Shown here one piece after another: positions 33,790-44,900 of a stretch of 64,000 bases of DNA (position 1 is its first letter; each line of letters starts with the position of its first letter). The notes under the pieces were generated by a model. It did not search any database, had not been told where the DNA came from, and worked only from the letters and a program-made list of their open reading frames with translations. The position numbers were made by a program, and so were the translations under genes. This DNA comes from Berberis thunbergii (taxonomy: Eukaryota > Streptophyta > Magnoliopsida > Ranunculales > Berberidaceae): positions 62,001-126,000 of the forward strand of contig QNQO01008326.1 of NCBI GenBank assembly GCA_003290165.1. The letters are read 5' to 3'.

Positions 33790-34725
33790 AGGCAAGTGAA
33801 TTAATTAAAAAGAAGATTGATAGTCCATCCATGCCCTCACCTATATGTGAAGGAAGCAAGTTTAGATACAAAAGAAGATTGAAAACAGACTGAATACTGA
33901 AACGTTGACGAAAAATATTAAATGAAGCCACATGCACAACAAAATTACCATGAAATTCGACAAATTTTCCAATAACGCCATGTTTTCTCAAAGTTAGAAC
34001 CAAATTAGTTGTTGTAGCGCCATTTCATAATTTACCAAACAACTTGAATCCCACAACTCCAGGTAACACCATGCTCATGGCCTATTAAAAAAAACAAAAA
34101 AAACAAGGTTTTTAGGGAGAGATAATACATCAACAACTATCCTCATGTACATCAACAACTATCCTCGTGTACATAAAACTATACAAACAATCATTGTAAC
34201 CCCAATTTACAAATAAAAACATAAACTTCGTGTTACTAAAAGGCAATCAGTAAACACATGACAAAATTATCGGTTACATAGCACACATTACCTGCCCAAG
34301 TATAGCTGCCTCAACTTCATTTCCTCCAACTCCCCAGCCAACAACTCCCAACCCGTCGATCATAGTTCTATGTGAGTCTTTTCCTACTCTCAGGATAGAG
34401 CATGCCATCTTTGTCGAAAACAACCCGTCAAGGTATTACAAATTAACCTGCAAATTTGTCATCAAGAATTGATTATGATGAAATGACAAAAATTGGAAAC
34501 ATCAAGACATTTGGACAACATCAAGGTATCACACAATGCCTCATCATACAAAGATTGAACAAGTTAGAAGAAAAGGCAAATATCCAATTTTTTACCTGGT
34601 GAACAATATCAGAGCCGGAAGGAACAACAAACATGTTATGAAAAGCATTGGATCCCCACTGAAGAAAACCAAAGGTCTCCTTGTTTCTTTGGAATTCAAT
34701 CTCCATATTTGACTTCACTGCATTT
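33790..34725 (-). pseudogene. Aconitate hydratase fragment (four exons with introns), captured
   Basis: The - strand exons read in family order. About 34725-34595: [19 protein letters not shown] then [15 protein letters not shown]. 34447-34292: VNL-stop-YLDGLF..., [31 protein letters not shown]. 34083-33949: AMSMVLPGVVGFKLFGKL, stop, NGATTTNLVLTLRKHG and VIGKFVEFHG. 33840 downwards: GEGMDGLSI, after which similarity ends. These match the aconitase domain-1 region, where [20 protein letters not shown] is diagnostic. Defects: E-to-stop in exon 2, R-to-stop in exon 3, a 4-residue in-frame loss before LRKHG, T-to-K in the TDSH motif region, and truncation at both ends. Splice sites are still visible, so genomic DNA, not mRNA, was copied. 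It is non-functional as an enzyme. Confidence 0.88.
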
Positions 34726-35480
34726 TATGATTTTGCTATGTCAACTTGAACTAAATGATCAATTACAAGATCTACAAGTAACCATGGATCTCATTGATCT
34801 GAATTGAACAATCCAACCCCAACTATCAAAACTAAGCCAAAATTACTGAAATTGAGATTAAAGAGAGAAGAGAGTACCTTGCGAAGAGATTTGATAGTGA
34901 GGGTTTTGATCATTGGGTATCTGAGGTGGCATGATGGATTTGTTGGTGGCTGCGAGATGGACCTGTGGCTGGTGACGTGAGGAGAAGGCGGTCGAGCGCG
35001 AGGAGGAAGAAAGGGCGAGAAGAATAGGAGAGCTATGTTAATTGGTCTGTGGATCTATCTCCCTCGATCTCTCTTTTCGTGGATCTGCCTATCACACCGA
35101 CTTCACATTCTCCCCTACAAATCAAATCTTCATTTTTCTTCACAAACCCCTCATTGCAAAACCCTAATTTGGTTCCAATGGCGAAGGAAGACCATGCCAT
35201 GAGACAAATCGAACGGATGTCCTTGCATCTGATGCTCGTACCTCTATAGGAGAACCAACTCAATATGCTAACCTGTGTCGAGATGAAAAACATCTCAGCG
35301 TGAGCAGTTGTGCTCTTTTGAATTACATGAGAGGAAACCTCAACCCTAGGAATTGAATCCAACAGAGCGAGAGAGAGGTGGGCAGAGAGAACGATTAGAT
35401 AGGCAAGCAGTAAGGCGGAGGCAAGTAGCAGAAGAAGAGAGGAAAAGGTTCGGCTAAGTTGTTTTTTTAGGTTTCAAAAA
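34726..35480. other. GC-richer block next to the captured aconitase fragment
   Basis: It contains leader-like sequence on both strands. On the + strand ATGGCGAAGGAAGACCATGC is at 35179 after AAACCCTAATTTGG. On the - strand a CT-rich stretch runs from 35040 to 34880. It may be a further captured 5' region; no protein family was recognised in either strand. Confidence 0.35.
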
Positions 35481-36202
35481 GGGGGGGAGAATTACGCACT
35501 ATCTCAAATATTTGGGTGCTTTAAAATCCCGCCTAAGTAGAGATGACATATACCGTAGCAATGAGTTTTTATTTTTGACAACTCTCCCACCGTCACTAAT
35601 TAGAGACGATAAAAATTGTCCTTACATTGAAATAATAAATAACTTAGCGACAGCTAAGATGCCATCCCAACTGTTTGAATTAGCTACAGTTTATTGTAAA
35701 TTAAGCTATGATTTTCCCGTCAGAACCACATCTTTTATGATTATGGTCTTAGACACTTACCAAAAACATTAGTAACGATATTTTGCTGTCTCAAATATTA
35801 TAATTAGAGACATAATCATACTACCATCTCTAGTATTTGTAGCTATTAATATATTTTTTGTAGCTTTTTTTGCAGTGACGCCTTGCTACAAAAAACATGA
35901 TGACTTTACTTATTTTAGAAGCACTCATGATCCAAAATAGGTAGTTATTTTTGTAGTATGTTTGGGCAATGAATTTGTAAAATATGTAAAATATCAACCC
36001 CTTTCTTTCTTACTGTAACACGAATTGGTTTGTCGGTGTACACAAATGTGTCACACTAGCAAACTACCCATTTTGCTTCTGCCTTTATTGTTATTTACTT
36101 ATTATATTTTATCCTTGTAAAAATAATACTGTGACTTGCTGAAAAAGTCCACAACCCAATCAAACCCTACCACATCGTCAAACCATACTACAAAGCTTTC
36201 GT

Positions 36203-36222
36203 CCTCTCTCTCTCTCTCTCTC
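36203..36222. repeat. (CT)n microsatellite upstream of the IBTK-like gene
   Basis: About ten CT units lie 0.5 kb before the candidate TATA element. Such tracts are common in plant promoters. Confidence 0.8.
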
Positions 36223-36734
36223 ACATAGACAAAATAAAGAAATCCCAACATAGAAAAAGAGGGCAAGAAGGAATTCACCTAATGCAATTCTGTAATTTTT
36301 CCAACATTATGTAAATATTTTTTTTCAAAACAAATGTCTTTTAATGCTGAAGGCACGTGCACACTCTAGTTAAAATTAAAAGAAGATGATGGAGAAATAA
36401 ACAAAATAATTGGTTGAAATAAAAAAAATGAAAGAAGATGTTCCAAAGATATCTCAGTCTCCCTTTTGCTAAAATGCCCCCAGCTTCCCCTCTAAAAACC
36501 TTTCAAATCCAGAAAACAAAAATAATTTCCAATTCTCCAAAACACGTCTTTGTTCTTAATCACCGCCAAGCGTGCTTTGAAAACCTCATCTTATGTCCCG
36601 CCACGTGTACTCGTTCATCTGAAACTCTCCTAAAAGTGGGGAGTTTTTGTTCACAGACCGAACGTCAAGGTCATTTTCATCATTTATTTTAGATTTCATT
36701 CCGGAAATACCCTTGTGAGTGAAACTGTGGACGT

Positions 36735-36952
36735 TTTATATCCTCCTCTTCCTTTTTAATGAGTTTGAGCCAAGGAGAGCATATTCCATGGGTCTATACT
36801 CTCCTCCACAACAAAAACCACGATTTGCCACCACATGAGACCACAAGAGAGGGATTTTTATTTTTTGTTGTTGTTGTGTTGTTTTAGAGAAGAAGAAGAA
36901 TAGAAAACAATCTGACCACACTTGAGTTTCGTTTTCTGTTACTTCTTTTCAG
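36735..36952 (+). promoter_or_regulatory. Core promoter and non-coding first exon of the IBTK-like gene
   Basis: A TATA-like stretch (TTTTATATCC, about 36734-36743) is followed by a transcript-like leader ending in TTCAG|GTAATC, a good donor at 36953. No coding frame is open here. The most economical reading is a 5' UTR exon joined to an exon just upstream of the ATG at 38946, leaving a roughly 2-kb leader intron (36953 to about 38930), as is common in plant housekeeping genes. The exact start site and acceptor cannot be fixed by eye. Confidence 0.45.
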
Positions 36953-38945
36953 GTAATCTTCTTCTTTCATCATTTTTCTGTCCTGGGTTCTTGTTGTTTT
37001 GTTATTTTTGGTTCATTTGATCTGTAGCTGGAAGTTTTGTCTTCTCTTTTGGGAGAAAGTTTGAATTTTTTTAAGTTATTCAAGGTGTTTTTGATGATGG
37101 GTATTGGTTATTTTGATTGTTGGTGTGGTGGAAGGTCTCAATTGTTTAGTGGGTAGCTATTCTTGATGGGCAAGACTTGTAATTTTGGGTTTGTGTGTTG
37201 TGGGTTGAGTTCAATTTGTGATTTTTAAGATTGGGCGTGGTTCAGTTTGATGAGTAATGGTTGATTTTAGTAGTTTTGGGATCTGGAGTTGAAAATTTGT
37301 GCCTGATTTTGTAGCGAGGTAAGGGAATTGTGCTTAAAGTTCAATTTTTGAACAAGTGGGTAGCAATGGTGGGAAGCTTGAAATGGGTTTCTGGTGGTGT
37401 GGTCTTTGAAATTCTATGGATAATGGATCAGATGGTGTGGTTGGGATGAATTGGAGAGTCGTGTTTTAGAATCTGTCTAAGAGTTGCATGATCTAGCTTG
37501 TTAGTGTTCAATCAAGGTGTGGACTAGTTTTTTCAGTGCTGCATTTCCATTTGATGTAGTGGAGACTTCAAATTAGAGTAACGGATTTTATGGTGCCTAG
37601 GAAATTTTAAGATGCTTGATTTGATTTCCTTTGCAGTGTGGCCACCTTAGCGACAATGTAGGTTTGTTTGTGACTTTGATTAGTTCCCTTGGGGTGTTCT
37701 TCAAGTTCATGATTTAGGGCCATAATTGTCAACTTAGTGGTGTCAATGCTATTATGATTGGGTAAAAGGATTAACTGTGTAATAGAGGTGATCATCTTAA
37801 AGAATTTGATTTAGACGCGTCAAATTCGTATGGTGGCATAACCTGCCCAGGTATTTGTGCCCCCTTTACACAATGAATTGAGAAGTAAGATGTATGATGT
37901 GTCAGATTGCTGAATAGATTGGTGAATGAATCTGTTAGTTTACTTGTGTTATATTTAGATATCCTTTTACACTCAATGAATTGCATATATTTTCCTTTTG
38001 CTACCATTTAATGCAACCTTTCTTTAGAAGTGCTTTCTTCCTAACTTGATATGCTATTTTATTAAATTGGTTATTTGGGGTTGTCAATGTGTGGTTATCA
38101 TGTTATTAAAATGAGCAAATAAATTTATACCAGTGAAATGCTACATTTTTATGTGAGTGTTGGAATTTACTAAGTGGTGGTCTTTTGCAAATTTAGCATC
38201 TCATTGATCATTTATGTGAACCTCTTATGACGTTCTTTTACAATAAGTGTCACTGATTGTACTAATGAGCTTGGCACAAAAACACATTATTGATTAATTG
38301 AAACTTGGTAAGTCTGCATTTGTCTGACAGGCTTCAATATTTAATTAAACAAAATTAGCTGTTTATTCATTGGAAATTCTTGTGTTTTCGCAAGCATTTG
38401 GGCTTTTAGTAGTAGTGGTACTTGTCTGAACCTTTGCCTTTTGCACTTCTGAATGCAATTTCAGTACATATTTAGGTGTTGGTCAAGCCTGTTCTTGTAA
38501 TTCAAATGCATTTTGAATATGATTTGGGAAATTGACACAATGATACTTGGAATTGCAGATGCAACATGTATCTTCCTGTGCACCTTGAAGTTGTTTTGTT
38601 CCACATGAACTGTGATGGGGGTTTGTGAATGGCTTCTACAGCTTGTTTGTGTTTACAATAATGATGGAGATGATGATGGTGCTCTAACATAAAATTTGCC
38701 AACTTTTGACATATTAAATTATTATGGCTTTATAAGTATCATACTAATAAGGGCTAGGGCTTTCTGATAGTCCTCGCAGCTGATTTTCGTTGAACGTTGA
38801 CAATAACTTCTTTCTGCTTACGAGGTTTTGAAGGATCTAGCTTTTGTTGCAAAGTCGGATCCATTAAGTGATAGAAATCTGGTTTGGACTAGTTAACTAA
38901 TAACTTTACAAAGTACTCATAGGGTGTTAAACTACTTGCAATTTC

Positions 38946-41900
38946 ATGGAGAACTCAGCTTCTCCATTGGCTCACAAGCAAAACCCACAACTACCTGGGC
39001 GCAAATTTAACACTCCCCAGAAAGATTTATGGGTTGTTGTACGAGAAGGGTCCTTGTCTGAAGTAGATTCTGCATTGGCAATGTTGAAGAAGAATGGAGG
39101 AAACGTTGATGCAAGGAATGTATTTGGCCTCACCCCACTTCACATTGCAACATGGAGAAATCACGTGCCTATTGTTAGGAGACTGCTTGTCGCTGGTGCT
39201 GATCCTGATGCCAGGGTATATTTCTCATCTATACCTTTTTTCTGGTCTCTTATGTTATTCAATATATGTCTTCTATACCCCCCACCCCCTCTCTTAGCAA
39301 GTTGACTATGGTGATCCCATGAAAATTATCTTAATCTCTGTTTATTAGATAAAATGGAATTCAATATGCTAATCCTATGAAAGAAAAATAAATTCGAAGG
39401 TTTATTGCTTATGCTGATGGGGTTATCCGATTCCTGGATGTTTGCTGTTGCCAACTCTTTGTGATACATGAATCCCTAAACAAGGTTTAAAAAATCTTAA
39501 TTGAGAACTGAGGCGTGAGGTGTAACTTGTTAAGTGAGGCATGAGCCTTATTGAACCGAGGCTTAAGCTTCACTCAATCAGTTTATGATTTAATAAACAA
39601 TCATTTGTATCAGTGGGTACTGATTTGATCAATTTTGGAAAAACCTATGAGGCGTAACCCTCAGTTCGTTAACCATAAGCCTCGCACTGAGGCGAGCCCC
39701 AAATCGTAACCTTACATCGTTTTTTAAAACATATCCCTAAATTTTCATTTGGACAACAATATAAGATAATAATCACTTGGTATCTTATGCAGTCCACAAT
39801 GTGTTGGAGGAAAAGGAATGTCAGATGCTGAAAAATGATTAGTACCTGCTCTGCTTGGAACTTTAGGATTAGGTTGACCATTACCAGGTCTAGGTGTTAT
39901 GGATGTTTTTAATATACTTGTAGAAAATGTTCAAATTGTATTGATGACATGTTGGTGGTAGCTTTCAGCGAGTATTAAAACTTTTAGTCTCCAAAATTAT
40001 ACTCCAGTGGATAGAGTCTCCATGTTATGTTTGAAAGTTTGTGATATCAGATGTATGATTTCTTATATTTTCCTTCTAGGATGGAGAATCTGGATGGAGT
40101 AGCCTACACAGGGCACTCCATTTTGGTCATTTAGCTGTGGCAAGTATTCTTCTTCAATCTGGTGCTTCCCTCACCCTAGAGGACTCTAAAAGTCGTACAC
40201 CGGCCGATCTCCTTTCTGGGCCAGTATTGCAGGTGGTTGGAGAGGAACATGATTCAGGTATATCAATAAAATAAAATTGAAAATCTTAGGGACTAGGTTT
40301 TGTTGATGTTGTTGGGTATACCACACAATGAACACACGTTGGGTGTCACTTTGGTAATCATGGCTTTCATAATATAATAATTGTAAACAGTCTGATTCAT
40401 ATGTTTGGTGGTTGTTCATATCCTTCTTAGTTGCTAGAGACGTCTTCAGTTGGGGAAGTGGAGCAAACTATCAACTTGGAACTGGGAATGCATGCATACA
40501 AAAGTTACCATGTAGACTTGATGCGCTTCAAGGATCACATATCAAGATGCTTTCTGCTTCGAAGTTCCATAGTGTAGCTGTTGGTACTCATGGAGAAGTA
40601 TATACTTGGGGATTTGGAAGGGGAGGCCGACTTGGACACCCTGACTTTGATATACACAGGTAAAACGAGACTTAGATATCTTCTTCTGATAGACATCCAC
40701 AATAACATGTCTAAGCACATATGAACATGTTATTATTTTTCATTTTCATCTATTGGCAATACTCTTTATGCTGAACAGTCTTTTAAAAAATACAACTGTT
40801 CCTTAATAATTTTCTTCTCCTTAGAGCATGTCAAAATGTTGTACAAAAGTGATGTAGGTGATAAATAGAGGCATTGCGCTATCAAGAACTTGACAGTCAT
40901 CCATGTGAGACAGGTGTCGGCAATCTGGTAATATAGTTGTGTCGTTGAGCCCAGTCAATCCTCAATCTGGGATCAAACCCCCATCAATGACCCATTTGCC
41001 TAAGGAAAAAAAGAGGAATGTGGATCGTATACTGACATGCTGATAAGGAGGCCACGAGCAATCTTCTTCAGTCGTTGGCCAAAGCAAGTGTCAGGCTCTC
41101 ATATATTTTTTCTTGACATGAATAGGAAACTGTAGTCTGATTTGAAGTTCATAGCATTTTCTTATCCTTCAAATTTTTAACATGAACTATCTCATCTTGG
41201 AGCATTATGAACTTGTTGTCTTAAAGCATGCAATATGAATGATCTTCAATTCTCTAGATGTCGTTAAGTTGTGTATAAAGTATGTACATTAGAAATGCCA
41301 ATTAAAATAGTTTTCAATCACAAAGGGATAGACCAAAGTGGTGAGGCACAATGTTCCTTTTTGGGGTTTAATTCTTTGATCATTTACAGCGGACAAGCTG
41401 CTGTTATTACTCCAAGACAAGTCAATTGTTTAAGATCTCGACAAGTCAAGGCAATTGCTGCTGCTAAACATCACACTGTCGCTACAACAGAGGGAGGGGA
41501 GGTGTTCACATGGGGATCCAATAGAGGTATAACATTGAGTGTTTTACATTATACTGAAGTACTAATGTGCGACTCAGCGATAAAGGATTCTTAAATGCTT
41601 TCTCATCATTCTTGTCTACTTCATTTATGTTAAAATAATGCTTTTACATCGATTAGGCCTGCATATAAATGCAAAAAACCTCAACTATGAAAATATTCTG
41701 CTTAGCTATCATTCAACATATAAATAGGGATTTGCCATTAGTTCGCTGGGAATTTGTGATTACTGAAGAAAAGTATTCTCATATTCTTTGCAGAGGGCCA
41801 ACTTGGTTATACTTCGGTGGATACCCAACCTACACCTAGGCGTGTCAGCTCCCTAAAGAGTGTAATAGTTGCCGTCGCAGCAGCTAATAAACACACTGCT

Positions 41901-44900
41901 GTGATTTCGGAGTCTGGTGAAGTTTTTACGTGGGGCTGCAATAAGGAGGGTCAGCTGGGTTATGGAACCTCAAACTCTGCTTCAAATTACACGCCAAGGG
42001 CTGTTGAATGCCTGAAGGGAAAAGTTCTAACTGGAGTGGCAGCTGCAAAATATCATACAGTTGTACTAGGTGCAGATGGTGAGGTGAGTCAATAAAAATT
42101 AATTAATTATCTATATCCTTAATTTACATGCTGTTTTTGATGTGGTTTATTAAGGCCCTTACTTGAATCCACTGGAGGCTCACTGCAGTGTGTAGTTGAC
42201 ATTTAGAGCTTATGCACTTCTCAAGTAAACGATTAATGTTTTGATCCCTCCCCGACGTGCCACTGTAACTTTATTTTTACCTCGGCTGAATTTGCTTGCT
42301 AGAAATAGCGTGCTATTCAGTTTTTGTATGAATGTTGAATTTTTATGTTAAAATTAAATGGATTGGGTAGTCTGTAACAATATTATGCAAATCTGCTTAT
42401 ACTTATTAATTAATATCACCTGTGTCATGACGGGGAGCAGCATTTTCCTAAACCCTAATAAAACTGCTGGTCGAAAGCACTTAAATGGACAAGTAGCACG
42501 TCTTTAATGGTGAAGCAAGTACAATTTTAAGTGGTGTAGATGTACTTGGGATTTGATGCTGATGCTTTACATAAATTGTGATATGTAGGTGTTCACTTGG
42601 GGTTATAGGCTTGTTACTCCCAGGCGCATAGTCATGTCAAGGAATGTCAAGAAAAGCGGAGGCACTCAATTAAAGTTCCATCGCATGGAGCGTCTTCATG
42701 TCGTGGCGATAGCTGCAGGGATGGTACATAGCTTGGCTCTAACAGATGATGGTTCATTATTCTACTGGGTGTCATCTGATCCTGATCTCCGTTGCAGACA
42801 GGTTTGATTTGAATGCATATGGATTCCAATGTTTACCATCCTCTTCATATGTGTCTAACTCTTACGCTTTCTATTGTGTGTTGTTATTGTATGTAGCTTT
42901 ATTCAATGTGTGGGAGAAACCTCGTGAGTATTTCTGCCGGAAAGTACTGGACTGCTGCAGTTTCAACTACGGGTGATATTTATATGTGGGATGGGAAGAA
43001 AGGTAAAGGAGAACCTCCTGTTCTTACTCGGTTACATGGTGTGAAGCATGCCACTTCAGTTTCAGTTGGCGAAACTCATTTGTTGATGGTTTGTGCTCTT
43101 TATCATCCTATCTATCTTCCAAAACTGGCTGAGAATCCTCCCAAGTCAAGATTAGAGAAAGGGAATGAACTGGATGAGGATTTTATGTTTGACAAAGTAG
43201 AAGACAAAAATGTGAATAATGAGACTGATGCTAACAAGTCTATACCAAGTTTGAAAAGCCTTTGTGAAAAAGCAGCTGCAGAACATCTAGTGGAGCCAAA
43301 AAATGCTATACAACTTCTTGAAGTTGCAGATTCTCTTGGGGCAGATGACCTGAGGAAGCACTGCGAGGTAATCATTTAGATTTTGATGGTATGATTTTTC
43401 ATTTGCATTTTATTGTAACATTTCTTTCTCTTTCTCTCTACTCTTTCCCCCTACCTTCTTTTGATAATTAACAAAGATATAGTGTTATTGAAACAAAATG
43501 AAAGAAGCTAAATATAGTGTATACAAGTGATAAGCTAAGGAGGTCTCTGTAAATAGACAAAAAATGACACTATGAATTAAGAAGTCCAGAAGCATTTGAT
43601 TAAAGCTTAAGAATGGAAAATTTCCAATGCAACATGAAGTCATCAAAATGGGTAGTTCTGAACTTGAGGATGGTCTTACACCAGTTATATGGATGCCCTT
43701 TCACATTTAAGATGCAACTTTCCACCAGTGTGGCATGGCGATCAATCTATTTTGGCATCAACAAGTTGCACAGGCAAGGTGTTTGGAAGAAAAGTCCTAA
43801 GCGATCTTGTAGCATCTAGGTCATGAATTTAATGATGATCGGCTGTGCACTATCCTTAAATGCTACTGTGTGTTTCTCTATCTATCCAAAACACAAATTT
43901 GTAAGAGGAACAATAATGTCTTGTTTTGTCAATATTATTATATTGTGCTTTGCATTTCTTTTTCGGCCATTTAAGTTGATGCTAATGAAGCATCAGTATA
44001 AATGCAGGATATATGCATACGCAATTTGGACTATATTGTTACAGTCTCAGCTCAGGCTATCGCAAATGCTTCTCCTGAGATACTCGCTAATCTAGAAAAA
44101 TTATTGGATGCCAAATCCTCTGAGCCATGGAGTTACCGTCGTCTTCCAACCCCAACCGCTACGTTCCCTGCTGTTATTAACAGTGAAGAGGACAACAGTG
44201 ATAGTGAATATCTTAGGGTACGTGACAACCACTTAAAACCCACCTCAAAAATTTATGGAGGCAAGAGATTGGATTGCTTTCTACACCCAAATGATGGTGC
44301 AGACGAAGCCATTACTAGACAAATTCGTGCTATACGGAAGAAGCTGCAGCAGATAGAGATGCTTGAGGTCAAGCAATCTGAAGGCCATCTTCTCGATGAC
44401 CAGCAATTAGCAAAACTTCAGACCAAGTCAGCTCTCGAGAGCTCGCTTGCTGAGCTTGGTATTCCAGTTCACAAAGAAGATAAACTTCCAGTATCTTTCG
44501 AAGAGAAGGGGCCTAAAAAGCACAAAAAGAAAAGCAAGAAAAATGCTGCACAAGGTGCAGTCTCTCCTGTAATTTCCGAGAGTGCTGAATGTTTTCCAAT
44601 AAAGGGGTTCTTGGCCAGTGATAACTCTCAAGTTTCAAAAGAAAAGGTCAGTTTTACTTGCTGCTTCCTATGCACTTTTTTGTTCTTTTTTTAATTATTG
44701 ACATTCAACTAGAAATCTGAGACAAACTTGGTGGGCTGTACTTGATGTTGATTGTTATACAGCATTGGTTGCACCCACTTATTTAGTTTTAGAGTGCACA
44801 TTTTTGAAATTTAAATTTTCATGTTCCTTAACAGTACCCGTTTTTTGGAAGTTGTAGCACTTGTAAAGTGTCTCATCAGGAAATGCAAAATTATCTCAAA

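Larger units (their letters stand above)
31310..35877. mobile_element. CACTA-like (En/Spm) non-autonomous element carrying host-gene fragments
   Basis: The right end reads TTTTTTTGCAGTG (35865-35877), i.e. CACTGCAAAAAAA inverted. The sequence inside it (35490-35870) and the left zone (31320-31720) are full of subterminal motifs such as TTAGAGACG, GTAGCTA, CGTTGC and GACGG in both orientations, typical of plant CACTA elements. No transposase is present. Instead the interior holds - strand fragments of aconitase, a phytyl-ester-synthase-like acyltransferase and an acid lipase, with introns kept. The left terminus could not be pinned; 31310 is where subterminal motifs begin. Confidence 0.6.
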
